NCBI GenBank assembly: GCA_902793465.1 | Contig: CADBDT010000033.1 | Span: forward strand, 1-50,789 | Direction: 5' to 3' | Origin: an uncultured Coriobacteriaceae bacterium | GTDB lineage: Bacteria; Actinomycetota; Coriobacteriia; Coriobacteriales; Atopobiaceae | Length of the DNA stretch: 50,789 nucleotides | Shown here: positions 43,301 through 50,789 of the stretch, piece by piece | Layout: each line of letters begins with the position of its first letter | Numbering within the stretch: position 1 is the first letter of the stretch | Position numbers and translations under genes: made by a program | The notes under the pieces: generated by a model | Told to the model about the DNA's origin: nothing | The model's input: the letters and a program-made list of their open reading frames with translations, nothing else | Databases searched by the model: none

Positions 43301-46300
43301 TTGTGCCATCGATCTTTGTTTTATTGGCGGTGTTGATGTCGCAAGCCTGTGCCACGACCTTGCGTGCTTGGACGTTTGTAACAATGGGGTTGAACGCAAC
43401 GGTTATGGTGGCGTCACCGTCGGTGTTCCAAGTCCAGGCGGTGCCATCCTGCTTTACCTGGGGTTCTCCGGTTGCGGTGGTTGCGCCAGTAACGGCTACC
43501 GTACTCGCAAATACCTTCGCCCTGTCTGCATCCAACCGCATTACGGCCGTGTAGCTTTCGGTAACGGTCTTGCTCTCACCGGTCTCCACGACCTGGCTTT
43601 CGTAGTTCCACCAAACATCGACCTCGGCAGACTGATCCTGACCATTGCCCCACTTGAGCGTGGCCTTGGTGGGCATCTGCTCCGCATTGGGGTTGGGTTG
43701 CGGCACGGTGGCGGTTATCGCACCAAGCTTGTTTATATAGTTAGCCGTAATCGTAAGGCTATAGTCCTTGGCAAAGTCCCCGCCTGCTGCTGGCATGGTA
43801 ATGCGAAGCGTCTCGCTCTTAAGTGCGTCTGCGGAAAGACCCAGCTTAGCTGTTACGTCCGTGTCATTCCCGTCGACAACCGTCCAACCAGAGAACAGCT
43901 TGTCGTTAAACTCACGGGCCACCGCAACGTAAGTGGTGCCCTCGCACCAGCTATCTACGTACTCTTCGCTTTCCATGTTGTAGGTGCTCCTGGTAATGCT
44001 CACCTGATGGTATTTGTCGTGTTCCGTTTGCCGGTAGTACAGATAGGCGGTATCTGCGGCGGCATTCAAGCGCGTGGTCGAAGTGCCCTCTGCCTGCACG
44101 CTTACGCCGTTCGCATAGACAAAGCGCCAGGCGCCGTCCTCTACCTCCTGATTGTTTTCGATCTTAACGCGCTCGGCAACGACCTTTGCCGCCGCGGTGT
44201 ACTCGGTTTCGAAGTCGGCCTCGTTGCCGGTTGCCTCGGGCGTCCACATAAGATTGGCCACCTGTATGCGCGCCAGCGAGTCCTCGCCGCCAGGCAGCGT
44301 GTTTGCGCCAAACAGCGTCTTGGTCGCATCCGAGAAGCCCAAGGCTGCCGTTACGTTGTTGCCCGACAGCGCAGTGAGCTGCTGCTCCGCCACGGGCGCA
44401 GCGACCCCCGCGATGGTTACCGAAGTGACCACGGGTACGTACAGCGCGCGCACGCTGCCGGAGTCCTCCGCAGTAGCGCCGTCTTGGAACTTAAACGTGT
44501 TGCCGGTCGTTCCCACGCGCTCGATCTTGGAGCCGCTTGGCACCTCCCAGCCAACAAAGGTCGCGCCGTCTATGGCAGGCGGAAGCAGCTCAAACTTGCC
44601 CGCATCGTCCATGTCCCAGGCGACCAACAGCTCCGTGTTGCTCACCGAGGTAAACTTGCTCATGGTATTGGCGTCATACGCCTCGATGGTTACGTCCTCC
44701 TTGCTCGCGGCTGTCTGCATGGACGGGAACGTAACGTTTACCGTTATGCTGCCGTCGTCATTGCGCACGCAAGCTGCAGACGTTCCTGCAGCATAGTCTT
44801 CGACGTCAGACGGCCCTACCGTAGCAGTTATGCCGTCAGCCACAAACTCCGCTGCCGAAGCCTCATCCAAACGCATGGAGGCCGTGTAGGTCCACGTCTC
44901 GGTGTCCGTACCAGATCCGGACTCAATCCTCGCCGACCAAGCTACTGGCACCGTAGCCTCACGCTGCTCGCTCTCTTCCGTTGCCTTCCACTTTATGGTG
45001 GCGTTATTCGCAAGCAAGACGTTCTCGCCGCTTACTGTTGGCGCGGCAACAATCGCACGCAGGCTCCTGGCCTTGGGCACGTAGCTCGCCATAACGAACA
45101 ACTGGTAGCCGTCGCCGAGAACATCCTTGTTAGGCATAACAAACGCCAGCGTGGGCTGCTTAAGAGCTGCTGCGTCCAGGCCCAGCTTTTCTGCAACGTC
45201 GTTCGTGCCATCGGTTACGTTCCATCCGCTAAACACATAGTCGTCGTAGCTCTTTGCCGTAATGCTCTTGGCCTCTCCCTCGTCCCAACTATAGGTCTTA
45301 GGCCGTGCGTCGTCAGCGGTGTCGTCCTTGGCAAAATTCACGACCGTAACCTCATGCTTAGTCTCGCGCTCCGTCTTGTTGAAGTACAGGATAAGCTTGC
45401 TTGTTTTGCTATCGAATTCGGCGGACTCAAAGGCGGGGTTCTGGGCGTCCGTGGAAACCGACACGCCACGTTGCTCGTAGGCGCATTCGTACGGCTTGCC
45501 GTCCTCATCAACGCACTCCAGCTCCAACTCGGCAGTGTAGGCCGTGTTGGCTGCTGCCCTTTGGCCGTCTCCTGGCGCTGGCTTCCACTCAATGCTCTTT
45601 ACCTGCGTCTCGAATGCATCCATAAACACCGAGTTCCCGGGGAGTATGTACGCAAAGTCAATCCTGTCGTCATCCTTATTGGCCAACGGCTCGCCCATAG
45701 CCGGCTGCGGGAATTGCGTTACCTCAATCTTGGAGATCTCGGGCACGTACAGTTTGTTGACCACAAGCGGCTTGGTCTTGTCCACGACCTTAAAGGTAGC
45801 GTCGCGAGGATCGGTTTTGTTCACCTTTTCCAAGCCGGAGCCCTCGGCTGCCTCGTAGCCGCAGAACTTCCAGTTCATGTCCGGCGGAATCGGCCCGTTG
45901 TAGAACCTAAACACGCCGTCCACACCGGCCTTGAACGATTGTACGCCGGTTAGGTCATTTTCTCCCTGCTTTAGCACGGTGCGACTCGCGTCGTTTTTGT
46001 CGCACGCATGGGCTGTAACGTTGTACGTAAACGTGGGCGTGCCCGTGGTCTTGGTTTCCGTCTTGGTTATGGTCACCCGTATGGTGCCATCTTTCTTGCG
46101 TTCCCACGCAACTGTGTAGTCCGAGTTTTGATCGATAAGCTTACCAGCTACTTGGGCCGTTATACTCAGGGCATCGTCTGCGGCAAACGGCTTGCCGGCC
46201 ACCGCAGGACAGTTGATATAGTTTGTGTAGGTGGTTGTGGTGGTAACCGTGGTGTCCTCGTTCTTCTTTGTGCTTTGGCTGCGCTTCCAGCCCGCATATT

Positions 46301-49300
46301 GATAGAGCTGATGCACCTCATCTGTGCCCGCGTAGTATTTAATCGTTGTCTTGCCTGAGCCATAGAGCATCGCCTCGACGACGCCCGTAATCTCTATCTT
46401 GTTAACAGTAACGACGTCTTCCAGCTGCGCCTCAAACGTAAGGCTGTAGCCTTGGGCAAAGGTGTAGGACTTCGGGGCGTTTGTTTGGTTGACCGTTTGG
46501 TTGTTGCCCGTTACCTCACACGACATGTTGGACTTGTACCTGGAGGTCCACACATAGTCTTCGTTTCTTCTATTGCGTTGCGCGGTCCTCATAAACCTCG
46601 TAACGTCAGTGCCATTCTGGTCGGTAACCATCCACTCCTTAAAGTGCTTGCCTGCCGGAATCTTGTTGGTCGCGTCGTATTTAAAGGTCGAGCACTCCGA
46701 CGCCCGGAAAGTCTCGGTGCTGTTGCCGACCTTAACCGTAAAGGTGTGCTTGGGATACTCCGTTGGCCTCCACTTAAACGATGCCGAGAACGTGAGCCTG
46801 TAGTTCTCCGAGAAACCGTTCTCGCCGGCCTTGGGCATGGTAAACGTAGCAGACTTCTTCTTTTTCTGTTGGTCGCCCAGCACCGTGCCCGTAACGTCTC
46901 TGCCTTGCTCGTCCCACACCCTCCAGTCGTCGAGCTGCCAGTTTTCGGTCTCCTTGGCCTCGATTGTTTGCTGGGACTCTTCGGCCCACTCGTAGGTTTG
47001 CGATTTACCATTGCGGCGTGCATTGCGTTCGTTGTACACCACAACCTTATGCGTGGCTCCAGAGGCCTTAATCTTGTACGTTACCTCCGCGCTCTTGGTG
47101 CCATAGCTCACGGCATAGGCGGTAATGGTGTACTCGTTGCCATTGCTTGCCCTGCCCAGGTCGATGCCACCGCGATAGATTTCGTAGCCATTCTTGCAGG
47201 TGTTGGCCGATGTCTTGTCACCAGTCATCTTGTAGTAGATGGCCTCTCCCCTAAGGTTGGTTACGTCCAACTTTACCGTTTGCTTGCCACCAGGGATCTC
47301 GTTTACTTGGTCACCGGCCTTGAGGCTCGTTTTGTCCACGCTGGCCGAAGGTGCCGGCACAAGGGGAGCGTTGGCAATAGTCGCAGACGTGCGCTCGTTG
47401 GTGTAGTAGCCGTCGTAGGTACGCAGCCACGCCAGCGTGACCTCGGGATAGTGGTTGGCCATAATGCGCGAGCTATTGTACGCAAAGGTGCCCAGCATCA
47501 TCATCTTTGCGGTGTTGTAGCTCTTGTTGTTGTAGTCGCGGTCCAGCACGCGCATTATAAAGTCAAACAGCTTGGGCCAGGCGGCGTCAAACTTGGCGCG
47601 CTCATCCTTGGTAAGCACGTCCAGGGCTTCCGTCTCCTTGAGCTTTTTGTAGAAGAGGTCGGTGTACTCCTTTTTCTTGGCGGCATCCGACTTGTTCCAC
47701 TCGCCAATGAGCGACCACCAAATGCGGAGCATGCCATGATCGTTCCAAGACGCGATTAGTGTGTCAAAGCGATTCATGGTAGTGGAGGCTCTGTCCACAA
47801 ATTTCTTGGTCCTGCTGGGTTCCATGCCAAACAGCATGCCCATAACCGTCCGGAACGTGGGCTCAAGGTCGTTGGCGTAAGCATCGCGACTGGAAATCGC
47901 CCCTATCTGCAACTCATTGAGGAAGTCCCGTATAAACTTCTCTTCGTACACCGTCGTACTACCAGTGGATTTTTCGTATATGCTCGGCGATGGGGCAAAG
48001 TCCATGCCGCACGTAGCAAAGTAGTCGTCAAACACAATGTTGGGATCTATTGCCTTGAGCTGCGTGATTGCACCGGCATTGTTGTACGACGCGCTGTTGC
48101 TGTAGATGGGCTGGTTGTCGGCATATAGGTAGCGATTAGTAGGACCACCGGTACCGCCACGCGTTACCGCGCCTTGCTCCACACACATAATCGTCGCCGC
48201 GCCTGTACCTGGGATGTAGTGATCCACGCCATAGCGCTTAAAGCCCATGGCCGTTGGCGCCACCAACGGCACCAGGTCGGCCTGGTTAATTACGTTGTGG
48301 ATCGAGAAATAATTTCTGTCGTCAATATTTATGTTTACGCCACCCTGCGGAGCCTCCACGGGATAGCCAAACACCTTGGGCTTGTTGCTAATTGCGTAGT
48401 TCCAAGCATCAATGAGGCGCTTGCACACGAGGTTGGTCGTGGCGCCCGCGCGCGAGTATCCCGCCACCCAAAAACGAGTCTTGTATGCCGGAAGGTTGTA
48501 GCGCCGCATGTAGCTGCGTATTTCCTTATACACCTTATCAGCGGCGCTCGCAAAGCCCGCTGCCTCGGCGTCCCTTACGTCTTTGGCTTTGTTGAGCGTA
48601 ACGTTGCTGGTCCACTCTGCCTCGTAGTTGGCGCCACGGATGGCCACGGGCACGAGGTAATAGTCCGAGTCCTTGCCGTCTTTGTTCTTGAGTCGCTTGT
48701 GGGCAATGGTTACGCCAATGGTATCGATGCCCGGTTTTTGCACGTTAAAGTCGTTTACGTAGATCGATTGGTCGTCGCAGCCGATGTCGGCCATAAACTG
48801 ACGCGCCGAGGCGTGCTTGTTTGTGTAGTCCTTTAGCTCGCCGGCGTTAAGGTAGAAGCCACTCATTGCCATGCACAGGGACGCGGTCGCCAGATGGGGA
48901 TTGTACGTCTCGGGGTTGTCGAAGAAGTAGCCGTCTGAGTAGAAGAACGGCGTCGTGAGGTCAACCTTTTCTTCCACGACGCTGGGGAAGCGTACGTAGC
49001 CGCGCGTTACGGACCAGCCGTTATAGGTCTTTGCGCCGTCCACCTTGGGTGCCGCGGCAGCCGATGTTAGCTTGCCTACCGTTTGGCGTTGCCCGTAGGA
49101 GGTGCCGTACTTATCGCTGTTGTCCTTGCCATCTCGCACGTAGTAAATTTTGCGCTTGGTGGAAGAGGGGTTGTAGGTAAAGTGATACCCACCGTTTTCC
49201 GGCGTAAGGTAGCGAATGCAGTTGGGACCCTTTAGGCGGTCGTGGGTTACCTGCACGGCGTCTTCCGATATCTTTTCGTAGCCCATGCGCACGTCGGAAT

Positions 49301-50555
49301 CGCCAGTAAGCGTAAAGTTGGGATGCACACTGGTTGAGCCAAAAACGAGGTTGCCGGATCCGGCGCCGTTGTCCTTAATTATGGTTTTGCCGCCCACTTC
49401 CAACGAGAAGGACTGTACAAGCCATCCTCTTCCGCTGCCAACCACATACACGCCTGCACCTTTGCCCCAGCTGGAGTTGTCGTTTGTACTGTTTTTGGTT
49501 ATGGTGCAGCCATTCATGGTGTCGGATGCGGTGTTTATCATGTTGGTAAAGTCGCCAATGTACACGCCGCCGCCGTACTGGGCCGTATTTTTTGTAATCG
49601 TAAGCGCCGAAAGCGTAATGGAGTGGTTGCGCGTTGCCACGCCGCCACCGTATTTGGCATCGTTGCCTTCCACGGTAAAGCCGCTCACAGATGCGTCGTT
49701 TTCGTTTATGTACACGCCGCCGCCGTATTCGTCGTAGCAGCTGTTCCAACCTACAACCGACTTTGGGTCGCCGGTAATAACGGCTTTGGAGGCACGCAGG
49801 GCAATGCCGCCGCCGTCGCGCCTGGCACTGTTAGAACTTACTTTTGAGTTGTTCATAAACAGATTGAATCTACTCGATGTGCTGCAGATGCCGCCGCCGT
49901 CGTTGTAGGCATAGTTGAAGCTTATGTCGGAGTTGTTGAGCGAAACCATTACGTCGGAGCCACTTGCCCAAATGCCGCCGCCGTAGCCGTCGCTTCCGCC
50001 CTTTTGCTCTGCGCGGTTGCCAGCCACGGTTACGTTGTTAAGCGTAAGGCGCGCGCCGCCATAAAGATGGATGCCGCCCGCCTTGTTGGTGCTGTATCCG
50101 CCGGTAATAAGACCGCTCGCGATTACCTGCGTGCCAACGTTGTAACCGTTTTTGTTCCACGAATTAATCGGCCTTAAGCCGATGTTGGTACCGCCGTTAA
50201 TGGTTACTCGCGCATTGCTCTTTACCAGCATCGCGTGGCCTTTTGAGTTCTCCGATTTGAGGCCACGATCGAGAACATGACTATTGAGGTTGATGGTTAT
50301 GGTGGCCTTCTCGGGCAACTCCAACGGGCCACCCTTTACGTCCGTGTTGAAGTCGATGGTTATGGTGCTCCCTTTGCCGTTTTGGGCATTGAGCGCCTTT
50401 TGCAGGTCCGCCAGCGAGTTGGGATACGACCTCGCGCCATTGATGGTTAAGTTAAACATCGAGTCGGCATACGCCGGCCGCGCCACAAGCAGGGCTAGAA
50501 CACCCAGCACGAGGAAGGTGAACAAAGTCGCGGAGATTCGGGCACGTTTACTCAT
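40392..50555 (-). CDS. 3387-residue beta-helix / alpha-beta hydrolase / ChW-repeat surface protein
   Basis: Signal peptide (residues 1-30, ending RPAYA), then a right-handed beta-helix to about 430 with recurring GGGIW, GGGVYI and GGGVAT turns. Residues about 530-1080 form a lipase-like alpha/beta hydrolase: GYSRAG with candidate nucleophile S701, D760 (NQADLVPL) and H779 (GVDHYIPG). A chitobiase C-terminal-like module follows, then about 1600 residues of large recurring beta modules (FSGWNVTDG.., FVGWEVPSG.., VASYV-type ends), a GGAQLPTAY linker and six ChW repeats (WYRVHSQTYGWQGWA, GTTGQAKRLEA) at 40392-41280. No LPxTG. AAGGAG is upstream of the ATG. Substrate unknown; probably a wall-associated hydrolase-adhesin. 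Confidence 0.85.
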   Translation of the reverse strand: MSKRARISATLFTFLVLGVLALLVARPAYADSMFNLTINGARSYPNSLADLQKALNAQNGKGSTITIDFNTDVKGGPLELPEKATITINLNSHVLDRGLKSENSKGHAMLVKSNARVTINGGTNIGLRPINSWNKNGYNVGTQVIASGLITGGYSTNKAGGIHLYGGARLTLNNVTVAGNRAEQKGGSDGYGGGIWASGSDVMVSLNNSDISFNYAYNDGGGICSTSSRFNLFMNNSKVSSNSARRDGGGIALRASKAVITGDPKSVVGWNSCYDEYGGGVYINENDASVSGFTVEGNDAKYGGGVATRNHSITLSALTITKNTAQYGGGVYIGDFTNMINTASDTMNGCTITKNSTNDNSSWGKGAGVYVVGSGRGWLVQSFSLEVGGKTIIKDNGAGSGNLVFGSTSVHPNFTLTGDSDVRMGYEKISEDAVQVTHDRLKGPNCIRYLTPENGGYHFTYNPSSTKRKIYYVRDGKDNSDKYGTSYGQRQTVGKLTSAAAAPKVDGAKTYNGWSVTRGYVRFPSVVEEKVDLTTPFFYSDGYFFDNPETYNPHLATASLCMAMSGFYLNAGELKDYTNKHASARQFMADIGCDDQSIYVNDFNVQKPGIDTIGVTIAHKRLKNKDGKDSDYYLVPVAIRGANYEAEWTSNVTLNKAKDVRDAEAAGFASAADKVYKEIRSYMRRYNLPAYKTRFWVAGYSRAGATTNLVCKRLIDAWNYAISNKPKVFGYPVEAPQGGVNINIDDRNYFSIHNVINQADLVPLVAPTAMGFKRYGVDHYIPGTGAATIMCVEQGAVTRGGTGGPTNRYLYADNQPIYSNSASYNNAGAITQLKAIDPNIVFDDYFATCGMDFAPSPSIYEKSTGSTTVYEEKFIRDFLNELQIGAISSRDAYANDLEPTFRTVMGMLFGMEPSRTKKFVDRASTTMNRFDTLIASWNDHGMLRIWWSLIGEWNKSDAAKKKEYTDLFYKKLKETEALDVLTKDERAKFDAAWPKLFDFIMRVLDRDYNNKSYNTAKMMMLGTFAYNSSRIMANHYPEVTLAWLRTYDGYYTNERTSATIANAPLVPAPSASVDKTSLKAGDQVNEIPGGKQTVKLDVTNLRGEAIYYKMTGDKTSANTCKNGYEIYRGGIDLGRASNGNEYTITAYAVSYGTKSAEVTYKIKASGATHKVVVYNERNARRNGKSQTYEWAEESQQTIEAKETENWQLDDWRVWDEQGRDVTGTVLGDQQKKKKSATFTMPKAGENGFSENYRLTFSASFKWRPTEYPKHTFTVKVGNSTETFRASECSTFKYDATNKIPAGKHFKEWMVTDQNGTDVTRFMRTAQRNRRNEDYVWTSRYKSNMSCEVTGNNQTVNQTNAPKSYTFAQGYSLTFEAQLEDVVTVNKIEITGVVEAMLYGSGKTTIKYYAGTDEVHQLYQYAGWKRSQSTKKNEDTTVTTTTTYTNYINCPAVAGKPFAADDALSITAQVAGKLIDQNSDYTVAWERKKDGTIRVTITKTETKTTGTPTFTYNVTAHACDKNDASRTVLKQGENDLTGVQSFKAGVDGVFRFYNGPIPPDMNWKFCGYEAAEGSGLEKVNKTDPRDATFKVVDKTKPLVVNKLYVPEISKIEVTQFPQPAMGEPLANKDDDRIDFAYILPGNSVFMDAFETQVKSIEWKPAPGDGQRAAANTAYTAELELECVDEDGKPYECAYEQRGVSVSTDAQNPAFESAEFDSKTSKLILYFNKTERETKHEVTVVNFAKDDTADDARPKTYSWDEGEAKSITAKSYDDYVFSGWNVTDGTNDVAEKLGLDAAALKQPTLAFVMPNKDVLGDGYQLFVMASYVPKARSLRAIVAAPTVSGENVLLANNATIKWKATEESEQREATVPVAWSARIESGSGTDTETWTYTASMRLDEASAAEFVADGITATVGPSDVEDYAAGTSAACVRNDDGSITVNVTFPSMQTAASKEDVTIEAYDANTMSKFTSVSNTELLVAWDMDDAGKFELLPPAIDGATFVGWEVPSGSKIERVGTTGNTFKFQDGATAEDSGSVRALYVPVVTSVTIAGVAAPVAEQQLTALSGNNVTAALGFSDATKTLFGANTLPGGEDSLARIQVANLMWTPEATGNEADFETEYTAAAKVVAERVKIENNQEVEDGAWRFVYANGVSVQAEGTSTTRLNAAADTAYLYYRQTEHDKYHQVSITRSTYNMESEEYVDSWCEGTTYVAVAREFNDKLFSGWTVVDGNDTDVTAKLGLSADALKSETLRITMPAAGGDFAKDYSLTITANYINKLGAITATVPQPNPNAEQMPTKATLKWGNGQDQSAEVDVWWNYESQVVETGESKTVTESYTAVMRLDADRAKVFASTVAVTGATTATGEPQVKQDGTAWTWNTDGDATITVAFNPIVTNVQARKVVAQACDINTANKTKIDGTTDEELTLFVDEENKFAVYAPEVEGAEFVEWDVPAHITKVDAPQTDPQDAADVSEDGLTIGYFQFASGAPAGQTYTIKALYKPVVDVVQAKFAAPKAGQAMATTTAPTAASFTLQNNKFSEVPVTVSALAWDPDPTNQGDGKAAYGTEYDATVTLAPAADKQFAYADDLLPDYEVPDESDEDDAAMVEYATEDPAHTMYVSFYKTEQPGLQRIVEPAPIVAANDKNNKDALKALLPSQVDIEVVGSSINKANVVWQDPVCDENGSKAYESFWHAEGTITLPEGVALPDGASQDVLKVYVPIYVMAADTLNLLDVEQPADLLDVDPDSDIQQQLPTTTTLTVEDGIQEDVEIVWDWEHRTLEEDGKDANVSVWAVTGAVKTPLPNWIVNPEGEDKVDLTFAINVYVNPPDRRHEPADPPYATLDDGVYDLSQVIYLDTYKPDATIYYNTDANADLANFVEYTRGTPIYLDRTTTDEDGIMTIQAYATEEDKDASEPVTYLYLLDEVIEVPEGKELVFDGEEQTGVWCNDNYSLLDPSNGARIDEFGDAVATNVGTYTVRARIADKLQWEIGEPDEEDNVPTTADDQIVTFTIVPASVKDCDIELAKSAPYTGKAVTPRPRVTLGDYVAVEGRDYTLAYADNVSVGKAKVTITGKGNLKDSVTLEFDIDGGAQLPTAYAGHVQTYGDQPEARDGAVLGTTGQAKRLEAFSAKVEGGSIEYRSHLQKVGWEKEWSKDGELSGTTGQARRLEAIQMRLSSRLSDAGYHVWYRVHSQTYGWQGWACDGAPAGTTGMGKRGEAIQVVVLKGDAKPEGYDARKTAYRGVVAANAHVQHDGWLGYRNAGQIGTTGQAKRMEALWIKSGCLPSSGIKYQSHLQRIGWESEWRADGAVSGTTGQARRVEAIRAQLTGDDAAYLSVWYRVHSQTFGWSGWARDGQDAGSVGLAKRAEAVEFLVLSRGADAPGPTADACRTR

Positions 50556-50626
50556 AGCGGCTCCTTTATGTGTGGCGCATACACCATTTTACTTAATTAT
50601 ATATGCAAAAGCACTGCTGAGCGGTG

Positions 50627-50655
50627 ATAAAAAAGCCCTGCACCCAGGTCAGGTT
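50627..50655 (-). terminator. Possible terminator of a gene beyond the window
   Basis: On the minus strand CCTGGGTGCAGG folds into a small hairpin followed by GCTTTTTT. It lies upstream of the 3387-residue gene and could end a transcript entering from the right. Confidence 0.35.
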
Positions 50656-50677
50656 GTCCGAAAGCTCGTGATGGAGT

Positions 50678-50788
50678 GGGGATGCCATAAGGGGATCCTC
50701 CCCATCGGGTACATCGCGAGCAGGACCTCCGTTAGGGTCCGGCTTATCCGCGATGTACCCGCAGGGGAATATCCCCTTACGGCACCCC
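50678..50788. repeat. Family-1 palindrome, long type (upstream of the 3387-residue gene)
   Basis: The arms 50678-50718 and 50749-50788 pair with several mismatches (ATAAGGGG facing CCCCTTAC) round a 30-base centre; it runs to the window's end. The conserved flank TGTCCGAAAGCTCGTGATGG is at 50655-50674. Confidence 0.8.
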
Positions 50789-50789
50789 C

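Noticed and set aside
1..50789. tRNA, rRNA and transposase genes
   Set aside because: None were seen; the inverted repeats have no transposase of their own here.

Overview
The window looks like chromosomal DNA of a high-GC anaerobic member of the Coriobacteriia (Atopobium/Olsenella-like). This is inferred from the gene set (glgC/glgD/glgA/glgP/glgB, a dnaX-ybaB-recR cluster, ChW-repeat and Cna_B surface proteins), the SD-led starts and the codon use. No rRNA, tRNA, CRISPR array, transposase or prophage was recognised. Almost every stop codon is followed by a long perfect palindrome.

Layout. 1-5.0 kb: end of prs, pth, and mfd on the opposite strand. 5.0-6.4 kb: an AbiEi-like regulator, a small basic membrane peptide and an array of family-2 palindromes. 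6.4-19.1 kb: a complete storage-polysaccharide block, all on the minus strand in transcription order glgB, glgP, glgC, glgD, glgA, then a fused GH13 amylase-GH77 glucanotransferase. 19.2-24.2 kb: nth (+), then dnaX, ybaB, recR and a one-pass membrane protein on minus. 24.4-27.9 kb: a secreted M4 metalloprotease lipoprotein, a second family-2 array, a frameshifted DedA gene and the SRP RNA gene. 28.0-34.6 kb: a family-3 inverted repeat, a MacB-like export system (adaptor, ATPase, permease), pgi and a HigBA toxin-antitoxin pair. 34.8-50.6 kb: two convergent giant secreted proteins, a 1801-residue Cna_B protein and a 3387-residue beta-helix/hydrolase/ChW protein.

How the genes fit together. GlgC/GlgD make ADP-glucose, GlgA polymerises it, GlgB branches it, and GlgP plus the fused debranching-type/glucanotransferase enzyme take it apart. 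Pgi links the hexose phosphates to glycolysis. The adaptor/ATPase/permease genes overlap by single bases and form one export operon. dnaX, ybaB and recR form the usual replication-repair operon.

Most unusual points: (1) a dense family of intergenic palindromes built round GGGGATACTCCCC whose two arms change together, usually just 3' of a stop codon; (2) two further unrelated palindromic families; (3) dnaX split by a frame change that separates the ATPase part from an open tau-like tail; (4) dedA frameshifted by a perfect 8-bp tandem duplication; (5) a histone-H1-like Lys/Ala tail on GlgB; (6) a sorting-signal-like segment followed by a second signal-like segment inside the Cna_B protein; (7) the modular 3387-residue protein.
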